A stretch of 64,000 nt of DNA, taken from contig NC_133898.1 of assembly GCF_964199755.1 (NCBI RefSeq), positions 131,984,553 through 132,048,552 on the forward strand. The letters are read 5' to 3'. The DNA is from Larus michahellis. Taxonomy: Eukaryota; Chordata; Aves; Charadriiformes; Laridae. Position numbers and translations under genes: made by a program. Positions 10,678-23,100 of the stretch are shown one piece after another. The notes beneath the pieces are model-generated. The model worked only from the letters and a program-made list of their open reading frames with translations. It had not been told where the DNA came from and ran no database searches. The first letter of the stretch is position 1. Each line of letters opens with the position of its first letter.

Positions 10678-12233
10678 TCAGGCATCGGTCCTGGCGCTGG
10701 CAACCGGCAAGGGCTCGGCGCTGGCCGGCGGGGATTGCGCCACAACAGGGATCTGCGGATCTGGAAAGGAAGAGCTGCGAGTCAGCGGCTGAGCCCTGTC
10801 CCGTGGTGCTGGCGAGCAGGTAGCCGGGACATCCCAACACCCTCCCGAGGGCTCCCGAACCTCTACGCAGCACCCAGCCCTGCAGCAGTGCCCCCCGTCC
10901 CACGGAAACCTGCAAAGGTGACCCGGTGGCAGTCCCCACAGCCACCAGTATGCCCAGTGCCCAGGGAACGAAGCCAGCCTGGAGCACACCGCTCCCCCCA
11001 CACTCCCGGAGGGCACGGGCACAAATGTCTCTCGGCTGCAGACCCCTGCAAGGGCTTCGGGGAGCCCTCGTCCAGGGGAGACGAGGAAGGAGAAGGCACC
11101 CCCATGGCCCGCGCGGTGGTCCCCTCCACCAGCCCTGGTCAGGAGAGGGAACACCGAGGGCTGTCAGCGAAGCGAGAGCCGCAGCCCAGTCTGCTGCGAG
11201 CCTCCGGCCAGAGCTCCGTCCCCCCTGAGATGAGGCGGGGGGGGCTGCCCCGGGGCCCCACACAAGACAAGGCCAGCGGGTCTTGGGCCAGGCACACAGC
11301 CCAACTCACCGCTGTCCTCCACATGCATCTGCGCCTCCAGGTCCTTGGGGTCGACGTACTTGTAGGACTCGTCCTCTTTGGGCGGGCAGCACGTCCCGCA
11401 GCAGAAGAAGCAGCAACAGCAGCAGCAGCAGCAGGTGAGAGCACCGCAGCAGAACGCCAGGGCCTGCGGAGGGGGACACGGCAGCCCCTGTGAGACCCCC
11501 CGCGCCCCCGTCCCCGCAGCCCCGGCGGTGCCCGGGCCGCGCAGGGCTCACCTGGAACCACCACTTGGACATGAGGAAGTAGTGCTTGACGGCATCGTCC
11601 CCGAACTGCTCGGCCACGTAGAGCCCCAGGGAGCCGTACTGGTCGTAGAGGCGGCGCTTGTCCTCGTCGCTCAGCGTGGCGTGGGCGCTGTTGATCTCCT
11701 TGAAGCGCTCGGCCGCCGCCGGGTCATCGGGGTTCTTGTCCGGGTGGTACTTGAGGGCCAGCTTCCTGCGGGGCACAGACGCGGGATGGGGATGGGGACG
11801 GGGACGGGACGGGACAGGGTCAGGGACGGGATGGGGACGGGACGGGGTCGGGGACGGGACGGGGACAGGACGGGGACAGGACGGGGACAGGCCCCGCAGG
11901 CCCGGCCCCCCGGCGATGGGACAGGGACGGCAGAGGGATGGGGCCGGGACGGGGCTGGGGCCGGGACGGGGCTGGGGACGGGGCCGGGGACAGGGACAGG
12001 CCCCGCAGGCCCGGCCCCCCCGCGGGACGGACCCCTCCCGCCTCAACCCCGGGTCGGGCTCCCCTGGCCTCACCCCCCGGCCCCGGCCGGGCCCCCGCCG
12101 CGCCCCCCCGCCCCCCGTACCGGTAGGCCTTCTTGATCTCCTCGGGGGAGCTGCCCTTCTGCAGGCCCAGGACGCGGTAGAGGCTCTCCCCGACCCGGGA
12201 CAGCTTCCGCTGCGGCCGCCCGGGCTCCGCCAT
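10678..12233 (-). CDS. DNAJC5G: DNAJC5G, gamma cysteine-string J-protein
   Basis: Cysteine-string proteins are palmitoylated Hsc70 co-chaperones of secretory vesicles; the gamma form is testis-biased in mammals. Four coding exons: 12233-12121, 11765-11552, 11463-11310, 10760-10678, closing in frame at 187 residues. The J domain carries HPD at 45-47. The linker [14 protein letters not shown] is typical of CSPs. The string at 110-135 holds 14 cysteines, eight of them consecutive (120-127) and encoded by a near-pure TGC tract. The tail has a PKDLEAQ segment as in DNAJC5. Placement between TRIM54 and SLC30A3 and the [10 protein letters not shown] segment favour the gamma paralog over DNAJC5 or DNAJC5B. 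Unlike human DNAJC5G, the J domain has no insertion before the helix carrying HPD. Confidence 0.92.
11780..12010. repeat. G-rich tandem tract in DNAJC5G intron 1
   Basis: Imperfect repeats of ggga(c/t)gggg pentamers and hexamers with many closely spaced G-runs on the plus strand. It could form G-quadruplexes; on the transcribed gene's sense strand it is C-rich. Confidence 0.75.
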
Positions 12234-12394
12234 GTCGGCGGGAGGGAGAGCGGGAACGGCGGCACCGACCGCCCCGGGACGGGCCCTGCCCCGCGCCCGC
12301 CGCCGCTTCCGCCGCGCCCGCCCCGCTCTGCGCAGGCGCCGGGGCGGCACCGGCCCCCCGGCCCTTGCCCTTCCCCGCCGCACCGCCGGGACGC

Positions 12395-13090
12395 GGTGAC
12401 ACCCCCATCCCGCACGCCCGGTATGCGGCGACACCCCATCGCGCATCGGCGCAGGCGGTGACACCCCCACCGCACACCCCCGGCACAAGTGACACCCCCA
12501 GCACCCCTCCCGGTACGCGGTGACACCCCCACCACACAGCCCAGCACCCCCGGTGTGCAGTGACACCCCCCCACACACACGGTGACAGCCCCCCCCGTGA
12601 CACCCCCACTGCACACCCCCCCCAAGTGACACCCCCATCGCACCCACACACACACACGGTGACAGCCCCCCCCATGACACCCCCATTGCACACACACACA
12701 CACACACGGTGACAGCCCCCCCCGTGACACCCCCATTGCACCCACACACACACAGTGACAGCCCCCCCCGTGACACCCCCATTGCACACACCCCCCAAAT
12801 GACACCCCCATTGCACCCACACACACATAGTGACAGCCCCCCCCGTGACACCCCCATCACGCACACACCCTGCCAAGTGACACCCCCACCACACACCCCC
12901 ACACGCACAGCGACACCCCATCGCACACCCCCACACACAGTGACACCCCCATCGCACACACCCCCCAAGTGACACCCCCATCGCACCCCCACACACACGC
13001 AGTGACAGACCCCCCAACACACACAGTAACACCCCCATCGCACACCCCCCCCCCAGTGACACCCCCATCGCACCCCCGGCACACAGGACC
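12395..13090. repeat. Minisatellite upstream of DNAJC5G
   Basis: About 700 bp of tandem units of roughly 28-50 bp, each with a tgacacccccat core followed by a variable CA-rich piece and often gtgacagcccccccc. Unit length varies because of the CA runs. It fills the whole gap between the DNAJC5G promoter CpG island and the 3' end of the UCKL1-like gene. Long open frames on the minus strand across it (Gly/Val/Cys-rich) are repeat artefacts. Confidence 0.9.
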
Positions 13091-13153
13091 CCCCCCCAGC
13101 TGGTACCGTCCCTGTCCTGGCGCAGGCGGCAGGCGGGGGGGTCACGCTGCTCC

Positions 13154-13159
13154 TTTATT
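13154..13159 (-). terminator. UCKL1-like polyadenylation signal
   Basis: AATAAA on the minus strand (tttatt on plus), giving a 3' UTR of about 1 kb after the stop at 14186. The UTR is purine/pyrimidine-biased, with a tandem of tggtcccc-type units near 13390-13520. Confidence 0.7.
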
Positions 13160-14185
13160 GGGGTACAAAACGAAGGCGCTGGGGGCAGCGGGGTGGGGGG
13201 CAGCCCCGGGGCTGGGGCACAGCGGAGCCTCTTTAGCCATGGAAGGGGGGGGCAGCCGGGCCCCGGACCCCCGACAGCCACCCCCGCTGCCTCGGGGGGG
13301 GGCAAAGAACCTGAGCAAGGAGGGCAGCAGGTGCCAGGCAGGCCAGGGCTCCGGCCACCCTCGGGGCACCAGGGTGGGCCCCAGGGGTTGTCCCCCCCAG
13401 GGATGGTCCCCAGGGGTTGTCCGCGGGGGATGGCTCCCCCCAGGGGTGGTCCTCCTGGGGATGGTCCCCTAATGATGGTCCCCAGGGATTGTGTCCCCCC
13501 CCCCAGGGATGGTACCCCGGCTGCCCAGGGGCCGGGATGGCGGTGGGGGAGCGTTTGAATGTCAAACCCCCCCGTCTGGAGGGGGGGCCAAAGGCAGCCC
13601 CTGCTCCCCCCAGTGCCACCGGCCAGCCGGGGCCTGGCCAGGGATGGAGTGTGTGATGGGGGGGGGGGGGACAAGGTGGTTCCTTGGGGACATCCCCAAT
13701 CCCTGATGGTTTTCAAGTAGCTGGCCTGCCACACAGGAGAGCCGGGGGGCAGGGGGGGGGCAGCTCCTCAAAATAAATACAAATAAATACAGATTCCAGC
13801 AAGGAGCCTGCCCAGCGCCCAGCCAGGCCCGGAGGAAGCCCCGAGGGGACAGGACCCCATTCCCCCTCCCCAGGAAGGGGGTGACCGTCCCCCCAGGGCC
13901 CCTCCCACATGCACAGCTGGCCTGGGGCACAGAGAGGGGCCCTGGGGAGGAACCCCCCCTCGCCCCCCAGGTTGCAGGAGACGCCATCGCTCCCTCCTCC
14001 TCCTCCTCCTTGGGGAGGATGGACTTGCGAGGGGCTGCTCCTGCCGGGGGGGTTACAGGCTGGCAGGGGGGAGCTCATCCTGCGGGGAGGGGGTCAGAAG
14101 CTGGCAGCTCGGAGCCCCTCCTGGGGGCAGAGGTGGGGGTCCGGCCCCGTGGCCAGCCCGGCTGGTGGGCCGGTGGCCAGCCAGC

Positions 14186-17100
14186 TCAGCAGTCCATGCC
14201 GTCGCTCTCACACCAGGTGGAGGGGCCATCGGTGCCGAAGTATCTGTCCCCGAAGTTACCTGAGGGACGAGGGGACAGAGTGAGGCGATGGCAGCGCCTG
14301 CCCCACCACAATTCTCCCCCCCACACCAGGTGGCCGCGGGGCACCCACCGGGGGTCTGGGGATCCATGGGGCAGGGCCCCCCCCGCCCACCCTCACCGAT
14401 GCCCGGGATGATGTGGAACTCCTCATTGATCCGCTTGTCCACGGCGGTGGTGATGATGTGGACACGGGGGAAGGCGTAGGCCACGGAGTGCACCCCCATC
14501 TCTGCCATCAGCAGCGACAGCAGGAAGATCCTGTCCTCCTGCACGTCATGGTCCTGCGGCGACGCAGCACCCTGAGAGCCTGGCCGGAGGCAGGGGGGCC
14601 AGCACCTCCCCATGCCCCCCACCGCCCCGGCCACTCACCAGCAGCACCCGCACGGCCATCATGGCCGCGGCTCCGGTGGACACAGTGCTGTCCATGAGGA
14701 TGACGTAGTCCTCGCTGATCTCCTTGGGAAGGCGCAGGTAGTGGAGCTGGGGAGGGAAGGAGGGACGGTCACCACCCCGCGGTACCGGGGGGCTCCGGGG
14801 AAGGAGTGGGGGTCGCCACACCGCGGTGCCAGCAGGCTCAGCTGCTCACCTCGGGCTCCCCCGTGTCGTGGTTGGTCTGGATGAGGATCTTGCCCAGGCG
14901 GATGTCCTTGCAGACCGCGGTGAGGGCCTGCTCCATGGTCTCCCCTGCCCGCAGGATGGACACACCGGTGATCTGGGGAAGGGAGGAGAACATGTCTGCT
15001 GGGTTTGCAGCCGCCCCAGCAAGCTCCCGAGGCTCCTGCACTGCAGGAGAGGGGACAACTGCCCCCGAGCAGCTCGTCTGCGGAGGCACGGACCCTGGGG
15101 GCAGCAGGTTTTCCCAGCCCATGATGACCCAAGACAGGGCAGCCACGTGCTTGTGGGGAGAAAGGGGCCGGGAGAACGCCTCACCCTCTGCCTGTGGAAC
15201 CGCTTCCCTTCGTACATTGTCCCCTGCGGCGTCTCCACCGTGACCGACTGCAGAAAGGGGAGGAGAAGGGAGTGTGGGTGACGCTGGGCGCTGCGTGGCC
15301 CGGGGAGGGGGACACGTGGCTGTGGCCACACCAGAGAAGTGGCCACTCACCTTCAGCGGCAGGAAGGAGAGGGCATGTTCGATCAACAGCCTCATCAGGC
15401 GCTTGGAGTAGAAGATGAATTCGTCCCTGGTCGTGTCCTTGTTCCTGTTGAGGGAGGACCCATGTGTGAGACGAGCAGAGTCCCTGGAGCAAATGGGGCT
15501 CCGGAGGACGGAGCAGAGCACACCTGTGGGAGCCTGGAAGCTCTTGGGGAGGAGACGGTTACTACCCACCGCTATGCCAGGGCTTGCTGAAGACCTGGGG
15601 TGTTGTCTAGAAAGGACCACATGGTCAAGAACCCTGGAAGGGGGACACAAAGCCCGCAGCAGATCGTGCAGATGGGATGAAGTGAAACGACACCACGCAA
15701 CGCTGCTCCATGCTCTGGGACACAGGGGACAGTTCAGCGCTGGCTCTGCATGGTGGGCTAGCTGGGGCAGCGGAGTGAATAAAGCCAACAGCAAAAAGGA
15801 GGGATGAGCGGGCATACCACGAGCAGCTCACCGCAGACGTACACCCCGACCCTGAGCAGAGGTGCCCAAGAAGCGTTTGCAGCGGCGCAGCATTACTCGC
15901 TCCGAGCACGACCTCTAATGGCTGCTGAGTCTCTCCTGGCAGATTTGCAGGGCTGGAGATTTCTGACGTTAACTGCTGACCAGGTGGAAAGAGCCGGGAG
16001 CGAAACGGGGGCAGGAGCAGCAGAACCCCAGGCGGCAACTCAGGAGCAAGCGGCAAGTGTTTTGTACGGGGTCTGGCAGGGAGCCCACCCGGCACGGACC
16101 ACGGCACGGCAGCAGAGCCGGCGCCGGCAGCACCGCAGGAGGCCAGACCACGCCAGGGCCAGGAGCAGCTGGGCTACCCGGCACCGGCGATGGGACAAGG
16201 CCTGACACGCTCTCACCTCCCCTCCGTTCATGTCCCAACTCAGAGATAAACTGCCAGGAACCAGACTTTGAAACACCTGGTGTTATCTCACCACAACACC
16301 GAAGCGCTGAGGGCAGCAAGAAGTAAAATAAACAGAAAACGTAATAAAGCCACGGTGGGGTTGTAATTCACAGGGAACCTCCCCTGCTCCCTCAGGGCGG
16401 GTGAAGCCGACTGTATGCACAGGGAGAAAACCCCAGGGGCTGCCTTTTCTTATTGGGAGCGTTTTGTACCCCCAGCACACAAACTCCTCTATGAAACCCT
16501 GCGTTTCCTGCGACAGGCGTCCCCCCCAGCACAGCAACACGAGGGGGTACGTAACGACAGGCAGGGCTGTCCCTGTCCCACCCCGCTCCGAGGTGGGCAG
16601 AGCTCCTCCACCAGCGCTCGGCGTCAAGTACCTGAAGGCAAAGCACCTGCAGCAAGAGGCCGCTCGGCAGGAAAAGGAGGTTCTGAGATTTGCTCCTCCT
16701 TTAAAACGTGACCATAAAGAATCTGCTGATGTCCCGCTACACCCCTCGCAGCCCGTGGCTGCTTTCGGCACTGCTGTGGCTGCACCTGGAATACCGTGTC
16801 CAGTTTTGGGCCCCTCAGGCCAAGAAAGACCTTGAGGGGCTGGAGCGTGGCCAGAGAAGGGCAACGGAGCTGGTGAGGGGTCTGGAGCACAAGGCTGTAA
16901 TGTAAGTGCCATTTTACTGAAGAACCACCAAGAACAAGCTTCTGTCTCCCGTAACCGCGGCAGGCTGACACCGAGGGACTGTGGTTAACAAGACGTGGCT
17001 GAAATCTGTGTTCTCTTCTGCGGCCAGTGCCCAAAGCAGCGCAGCCCGCGTACAGCCCCGCTGTTTTCTGGAGAACGTGAGGAACAAAGGAACCCTGCAG

Positions 17101-20100
17101 ACATTTGCCAGTAGCCAGATGGAAGAGGTGGAGCTGGCAACAGTCCAGAAGAGGCAGAAGGATACTGAATATTTTTACTCTGTATTTTAGGACATCATCT
17201 GCCGCTTCTCACACATCTCACCACGATGACAGACAGTCAACGGAGCTCAGGAGAAGGATAAACACTCACTACTATCCCGAGATGTTTTTGCAGCCAGACC
17301 CGGGTAGCTGACGTCGGAGCTGACATCGGAGCGCCCCGCAGTGACCAGAGCACCCGACTAACGTGGACATTTCCAACAAGCCTGGGGAGAGCGGGGGACT
17401 CCCTGAGAAAGCTGGAAAATCAGTTCTTGTTGGGAAGAAGCAGGCGTGCTGCCTACAGCGTGGGCTGTCGGTACGTGCGCTCCCCCACGGGTGGGCTTCA
17501 CCCACGCGCCCACCCACGGCAGCTCCGGAAGCCTGAGCTCCAGGCGCACAAGCCCGGCAGCAGCCCTGCCTCCACGGGCCACCCGACAAGCCCCACAGTA
17601 GCTGTCGGCCCCGGGGCCGCTGTGCCAGGGGCAGGGGCAGCCGCCTGTCCCAGCCAGCCCTGACCCAGGTGGGACAGGCCCGTCGGTGCGGCTGCAGAGG
17701 CAGGTTCCTCCACAGCCTCCGAAAGGCGTCCCAGGGGTGGAGGAGCATCCTCGGTCCCTGCGCCACAGAATCCCAGACTGGCAGGGGCTGGAGGGGACCT
17801 CTGGAGATCATCCCGTCCAGCCCCCGGCCAGAGCAGGGTCACCCAGAGCAGGTGGCACAGGAACGCGTCCAGGCGGGGTTGGAATGTCTCCAGAGACGGA
17901 GACTCCCCCACCTCTCTGGGCAGCCTGTGCCAGGGCTCTGCCACCCTCACAGCAAAGAAGTTCCTCCTCGTGTTGAGATGGAATTTCCCGTGTTCCAGTT
18001 TGTGCCCGTTGCCCCTTGTCCTGTCCCCGGGCACCACTGAGAAGAGCCTGGCCCCATCCTCTTGCCCCCCGCCCTTTAGCTATTGCTGAGCATTGATGAG
18101 ATCCCTCTCAGCCTGCTCTGCTCCAGCTGAACAGCCCCAGGGCTCTCGGCCCTTCCTCAGCACAGAGATGCTCCATCTCTTGATCATCTCGGTAGCCCTT
18201 TGCTGTCCCCTCTCCAGCAGTTCCCTGTCCTTCTGGACCCGGGGAGCCCAGAACTGGCCCCAGTGCTCCAGCTGTGGCCTCCCCAGGGCAGAGCAGAGGG
18301 GGAGGATGACCTCCCTCCACCTGCTGGCCACGCTCTTTTGAATGCCCCCCCCAGGAGACCATTGGCTGCGTTGGCTACAAGGGCACATTGCTGGCTCATG
18401 GGCGACTTGGTGTCCCCCAGGACTCACAGGTCCCTCTCTGCAGGCCACAAAGGTCTGAGCACGACTCCCTTTTCATGCAAGGAGCGGGGTACGGCAGCGC
18501 TACGGCCAGTGGCTCCCAGGACCTCCATCTTCCCCGGCACCCTCAGCAGATGGCACCAGGGCCCTGACAGGGACCAGCGGGCACGAACAGGAGCAGCTGT
18601 AGCCAAAAGCCAGCCATCACGTTCAGGCCCAGGGAAACCTGAGCACGGACAGGTTTCGTGTCTGAACTACCTTCTCTGGCGCCGGCGACTTCCCAGCACG
18701 CAGGGAGCACCTCGCTGTGCCCTCACTGAAGCGCCAGCAGTGACATGCTTCTCAAGGGCAGCTCCAGCGCAGGACAACATGTTCTGCCAGGGCACAAAGT
18801 CCAAAGGCTCAACCCAGAGCAAACTTGCTAATAAGGCAGGTGACCCACGCCACCCACAGGCTGCACCGCTGGGGGCATCCTGGGGTCCCCTCCACGAGCG
18901 TCTTGTAAGTTGGAGAACGTGACCCGCACCCTTACTGCACTGTCCATCCTCAGCGTGGTCATGAATAAATTTATTCATCCACTCTAGTGCAGGACTGTTT
19001 TTCCCCCTCTCCACAGGAACAGAACAACCGCTTTGGAAGCCACTTCTCCCTGCAATGCCAAGCCTGAATTTGCCGTGACTATAGTCAGCGAGATGCTCAT
19101 CTGCTGCCACAACGCAATCCTCCGGGAGGGCCCTCAGAGACAGAAGGCTGGAGCACGGAAGAGCCTCCAGTGTTGGAGCAACAGGGAAGCAACATTGGCC
19201 AGCAGCAGCCTGGCACACCGAGATCAACAGGCTGCCCCTGAGGGAGCTGCTCTGGGAAAGGCAGGATGGAAATCCTGGTTCACAGCTCCCTGGCGCATCC
19301 ACACGCTCCAAAAGGCAACACCGGTGGGAGCACCCGCACGCCGGGAGGGCTGCCAGGGCAGAGAGGGGCTGACAGCACCGCGGCAGACGGAACGAAGGTG
19401 AGAGATCAGCTTTGCCAAGACACTGTAATTTCACAGAAGGAGGCGTGGGAAGCTTGGCAAAAGGTGTGCATTCGATCCCCTGCCAGTCCGGATGCCTCCA
19501 GGGAGCCCAGGAGAGCATCAGCAGGCAGGGAGCAGTGTCTCTGGAGCAGAGGGAAGCCCAGAGCATCATGCATGAGGACCATTAACAGTCCCACACCATG
19601 CTGAAGTCACGCAGAAGTAAGTGAGCGCTGCCAAGTATCACCTACAGGCACCAGAAATACAAGCTGCCTTGCTGTCACCGAATCCAGAACTTTTTACCAG
19701 AAGAATTCCTCAGCTTGGAGATCTTAGTAACAGCACTGCCTCAGCTTGCCTTGCTTCCTTGGGCTGCAGCAGGATTTGAGGGGGCGGCTGACAGGCCAAG
19801 TCAACGCCCCTCATAAATGTGGTATTTTTCCTCTACCATCTGGAAGGGGCAAAGTCCGCCCTCCCGCAGCCCCGCCGCTCGTGCCGCCCGGCTCCGAGCA
19901 CACCATCGCGACGGGACCTGGAGACCAGCAGCGCTGACGGACTCCAACCACCACCTGCCCGGGCCTGATCCCCTCCCTCCCCGCAGCAGCTGAACAAACT
20001 CCTAAGTCTAAGCAGATTAAGGTTATTAGACGCTTGTGGCATAAAGGCGGAAGCACAACAGGCTGTTCCCAGCACGGCAAAAGGACACAGACTTCAAGGA

Positions 20101-23100
20101 GGAAGAGGGGAAACGCAGCTACAGACAAGCGAGGATTCAGCGCCTGCCACGGTGACGTCCCCTTGGGACAACGGCTGCTCAAACCTTCTGCCTTGGCTAG
20201 TGCCTTGGCCCTCGGCACTGCTCACGGACCAGCCTGGGCTCATGTTGGTCCAAGAGCAGCACACGCCAGCATCAGGCCACAGAAGGTCCGTGCCAGAGCC
20301 TGTGAGCAGGAAGGCCAGAGACAGCACAAAGACTGGCATTCTTCTCTCCTTGCATAACCCCGGAAAAGGGAACGCTGCTCCTGCACAAGCAAACAACATT
20401 CAGCCTCCGGGGGTGCTCCTCCCCCAGGATCTGCCTTCCACCTGGCCTCCCCATGCTGCAGGGACAGGGCCATATCTGCTCTGAAATTCCATAGCCGGAC
20501 CTGAACTCAGAACTACTGAAGTCCACAGCCTAGGGGTGAGGTATGTGGGCTTCAGACACTGCGCTGGTCTCTGCCCAGTGCACACAAGGTGCCACATCAC
20601 CTGGCGAGGCACATCCCCTGGCTTTTCACTGCCATGGACTGCCCTCGGAGCCCAACTTCAACGGGGAGGAGTCACCGGAGGAGCCTGGAGAAGGAACACC
20701 TTGCTTCCTACAAAGAGGTGCACAGCCTGCACGTGGTCACGAGGTTACATTCCCCAACCCAACACATGGAGAGAGCTGGTGGGAGTGCTCACGGAGACAC
20801 TTTCCATCATTTACCAGCAGTGCTGACTAACTCGGGAGGTCCCCGTTGACTGAAGGCGAGTAAATGTGACACTCATCTACAAGAAGGGCTGCAAGATCCA
20901 GAGAATTACAGGCCTGTCAGTCTGACCTCGGTGCCGAGGAAGGTTATGGAGCAGATCATCTTGAGTGCGATTAGAGGACAAGCAGGCAATCAGGCCCCGT
21001 CAGCGTGGGTTTACAAAAGGCAGGTCCTGCCTGACTAACCTGATCTTCTTCTGTGACAAGGTGATCTGCTTAGTGGACAAGGGACAGGCTGTGGATGTTG
21101 TCTACCTAGACTTCAGTAAAGCCTTTGGCACAGTTTCCCACAGCATTCTCCTGGAGAAACTGGCTGCCCATGGCTTGGATGGGCGTACCCTTCGCTGGGT
21201 GAAAAGCTGTCTGGCCGGCCCGGCCCAGAGAGCGGTGGCGAATGGAGTTCAGTCCAGTTGGTGGCCGGTCACAGCGGTGTTCCCCAGGGCTCGGTGTCGG
21301 GGCCAGTTCTGTTTAATGTCTTTATCGACGACCTGGAGGAGGGGATCGGGTGCACCCTCAGTCAGTTTGCAGAGGACACCAAGTTGGGCGGGAGTGTCGG
21401 TCTGCTGGAGGGTAGGAAGCCTCTACGGAGGGATCTGGACAGGCTGGATGGATGGCCCAGGGGCAATGGTGTGAGGTTCAACAAGGCCAAGTGCCGGGTC
21501 CTGCCCTTGGGTCACGCCAACCCCACGGACGCTCCAGGCTGGGCAGAGTGGCTGGAGAGCTGCCCAATGGATGAGGACCTGGGGGTGTTGGTCGACAGCG
21601 GCTGAGTATGAGCCAGCAGTGTGCCCAGGTGGCCAAGGAGGCCACCAGCATCCTGGCCTGTGTCAGCACGAGTGTGGCCAGCAGGAGTGGGGCAGTGACC
21701 GTCCCCCTGGACTGGGCACTGGGGAGGCCCCACCTCGAGGGCTGTGTCCAGGTTTGGGCCCCTCACGCCAAGAAAGACCTTGAGGGGCTGGAGCGTGTCC
21801 AGAGAAGGGCAACGGAGCTGGTGAGGGGTCTGGAGCACAAGTCTGGTGAGGAGCGGCTGAGGGAGCTGGGGGTGTTCAGCCTGGAGAAGAGGGGGCTGAG
21901 GGGAGACCTTCTCGCTCTCTACAGCTCCCTGAAAGGAGGGGGTAGCCAGGGGGGGTCGGGCTCTTCTCCCAAGGAACAGGCCATGGCACAAGAGGAAACG
22001 GCCTCAAGTTGCGCCAGGGGAGTTTAGGATGGATATTGGGAACAATTTCTTCCTGGAAAGGGTTGTGAAGCATTGGAAGAGGTTGCCCAGGGCAGTGGTG
22101 GAGTCACCATCCCTGGAGGGATTGAAAAGCCGGGCAGACGCGGTGCTGAGGGCCATGGGGTAGTGGTGGCCTTGGCAGTGCTGGGTTAATGGTTGGACTC
22201 GATGATCTGAAAGGTCTCTTCCCACCAAAACAATTCTATGACTCTGTGGGTGCTGGCAGCCACCCAGAGTGCGAGAAGGCGCAGGAGAAGAGCCCTGCTG
22301 AGCTCAGCATCCCCTTTCTGTTTTACAACCCAGTGACAGAAACGCACGCAGAGTCTGCAGCTTCTGCAACTGCAGTAACAATGAACATCTTAGCAGTCCC
22401 ATGGGATTCAGCACTTGACCCTACGCTAGAACTACTGTCACATAGAAAAAAAGGATCATCGGCGGGGAATTAAAAGATCAAGCAAGCGACAAAGCCATGG
22501 AAGCAGCAGCCTGGGTCCTTCTGTACACTGTCTATAAAACCACGGGGCAGCAAGAGCACCTCATCCCGTGCCACCAGCTGCCGGGTCTGTGCTCCAGCTA
22601 GGAAACAGCTAACCAGTCTCCTCTCATCGTAAGAAAAGCCTGCCTGGGGCTCAAAAGTCACTCCAGGGTAGACCTGACAAGGTCTCATCGCCAAAAAAGC
22701 ATCTGTATGCCGGAGCCAGCTCCGTTCAGCAGTTCTGCTCCAAGAAAATACCTACGCCCGAAGCCCTACAGGCAGAGGAGGGAAAACTCACACCAGGTTT
22801 TGTACTGTGATCCCACAGAACAGTCCTTCTGTGCACACAGAAGACATCCCAGAGGAGGCAGGGACCTACCTGATGATGGTGTGCATGCCCCGCACCTGCG
22901 GCGTGTTCTCCAGGACGCTCAGCGTCTTCGGCAGGGGCTGCCCTTGGTGGGCAGAGGCCAGAGCTGCCCTGCAACAAGGAAGCAGCCATCAGAGCCACAC
23001 AGCACACGCACAGAGCCACCACGCTGGATCCCCTTGGAGTGGGACGCGGCCCCCAAACGAAGGCTCCAAGAGAACCCACCACACAGGCTGGACACCAGAA

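Noticed and set aside
10678-12233. Calling this gene DNAJC5 rather than DNAJC5G
   Set aside because: The tail is shorter and different from the strongly conserved DNAJC5 tail, and TRIM54/SLC30A3 flank it as they do DNAJC5G.
12070-13734. 554-codon minus-strand frame with Gly/Cys/Val repeats
   Set aside because: It crosses the minisatellite upstream of DNAJC5G; several overlapping frames are open with the same repeats and no domain is present.
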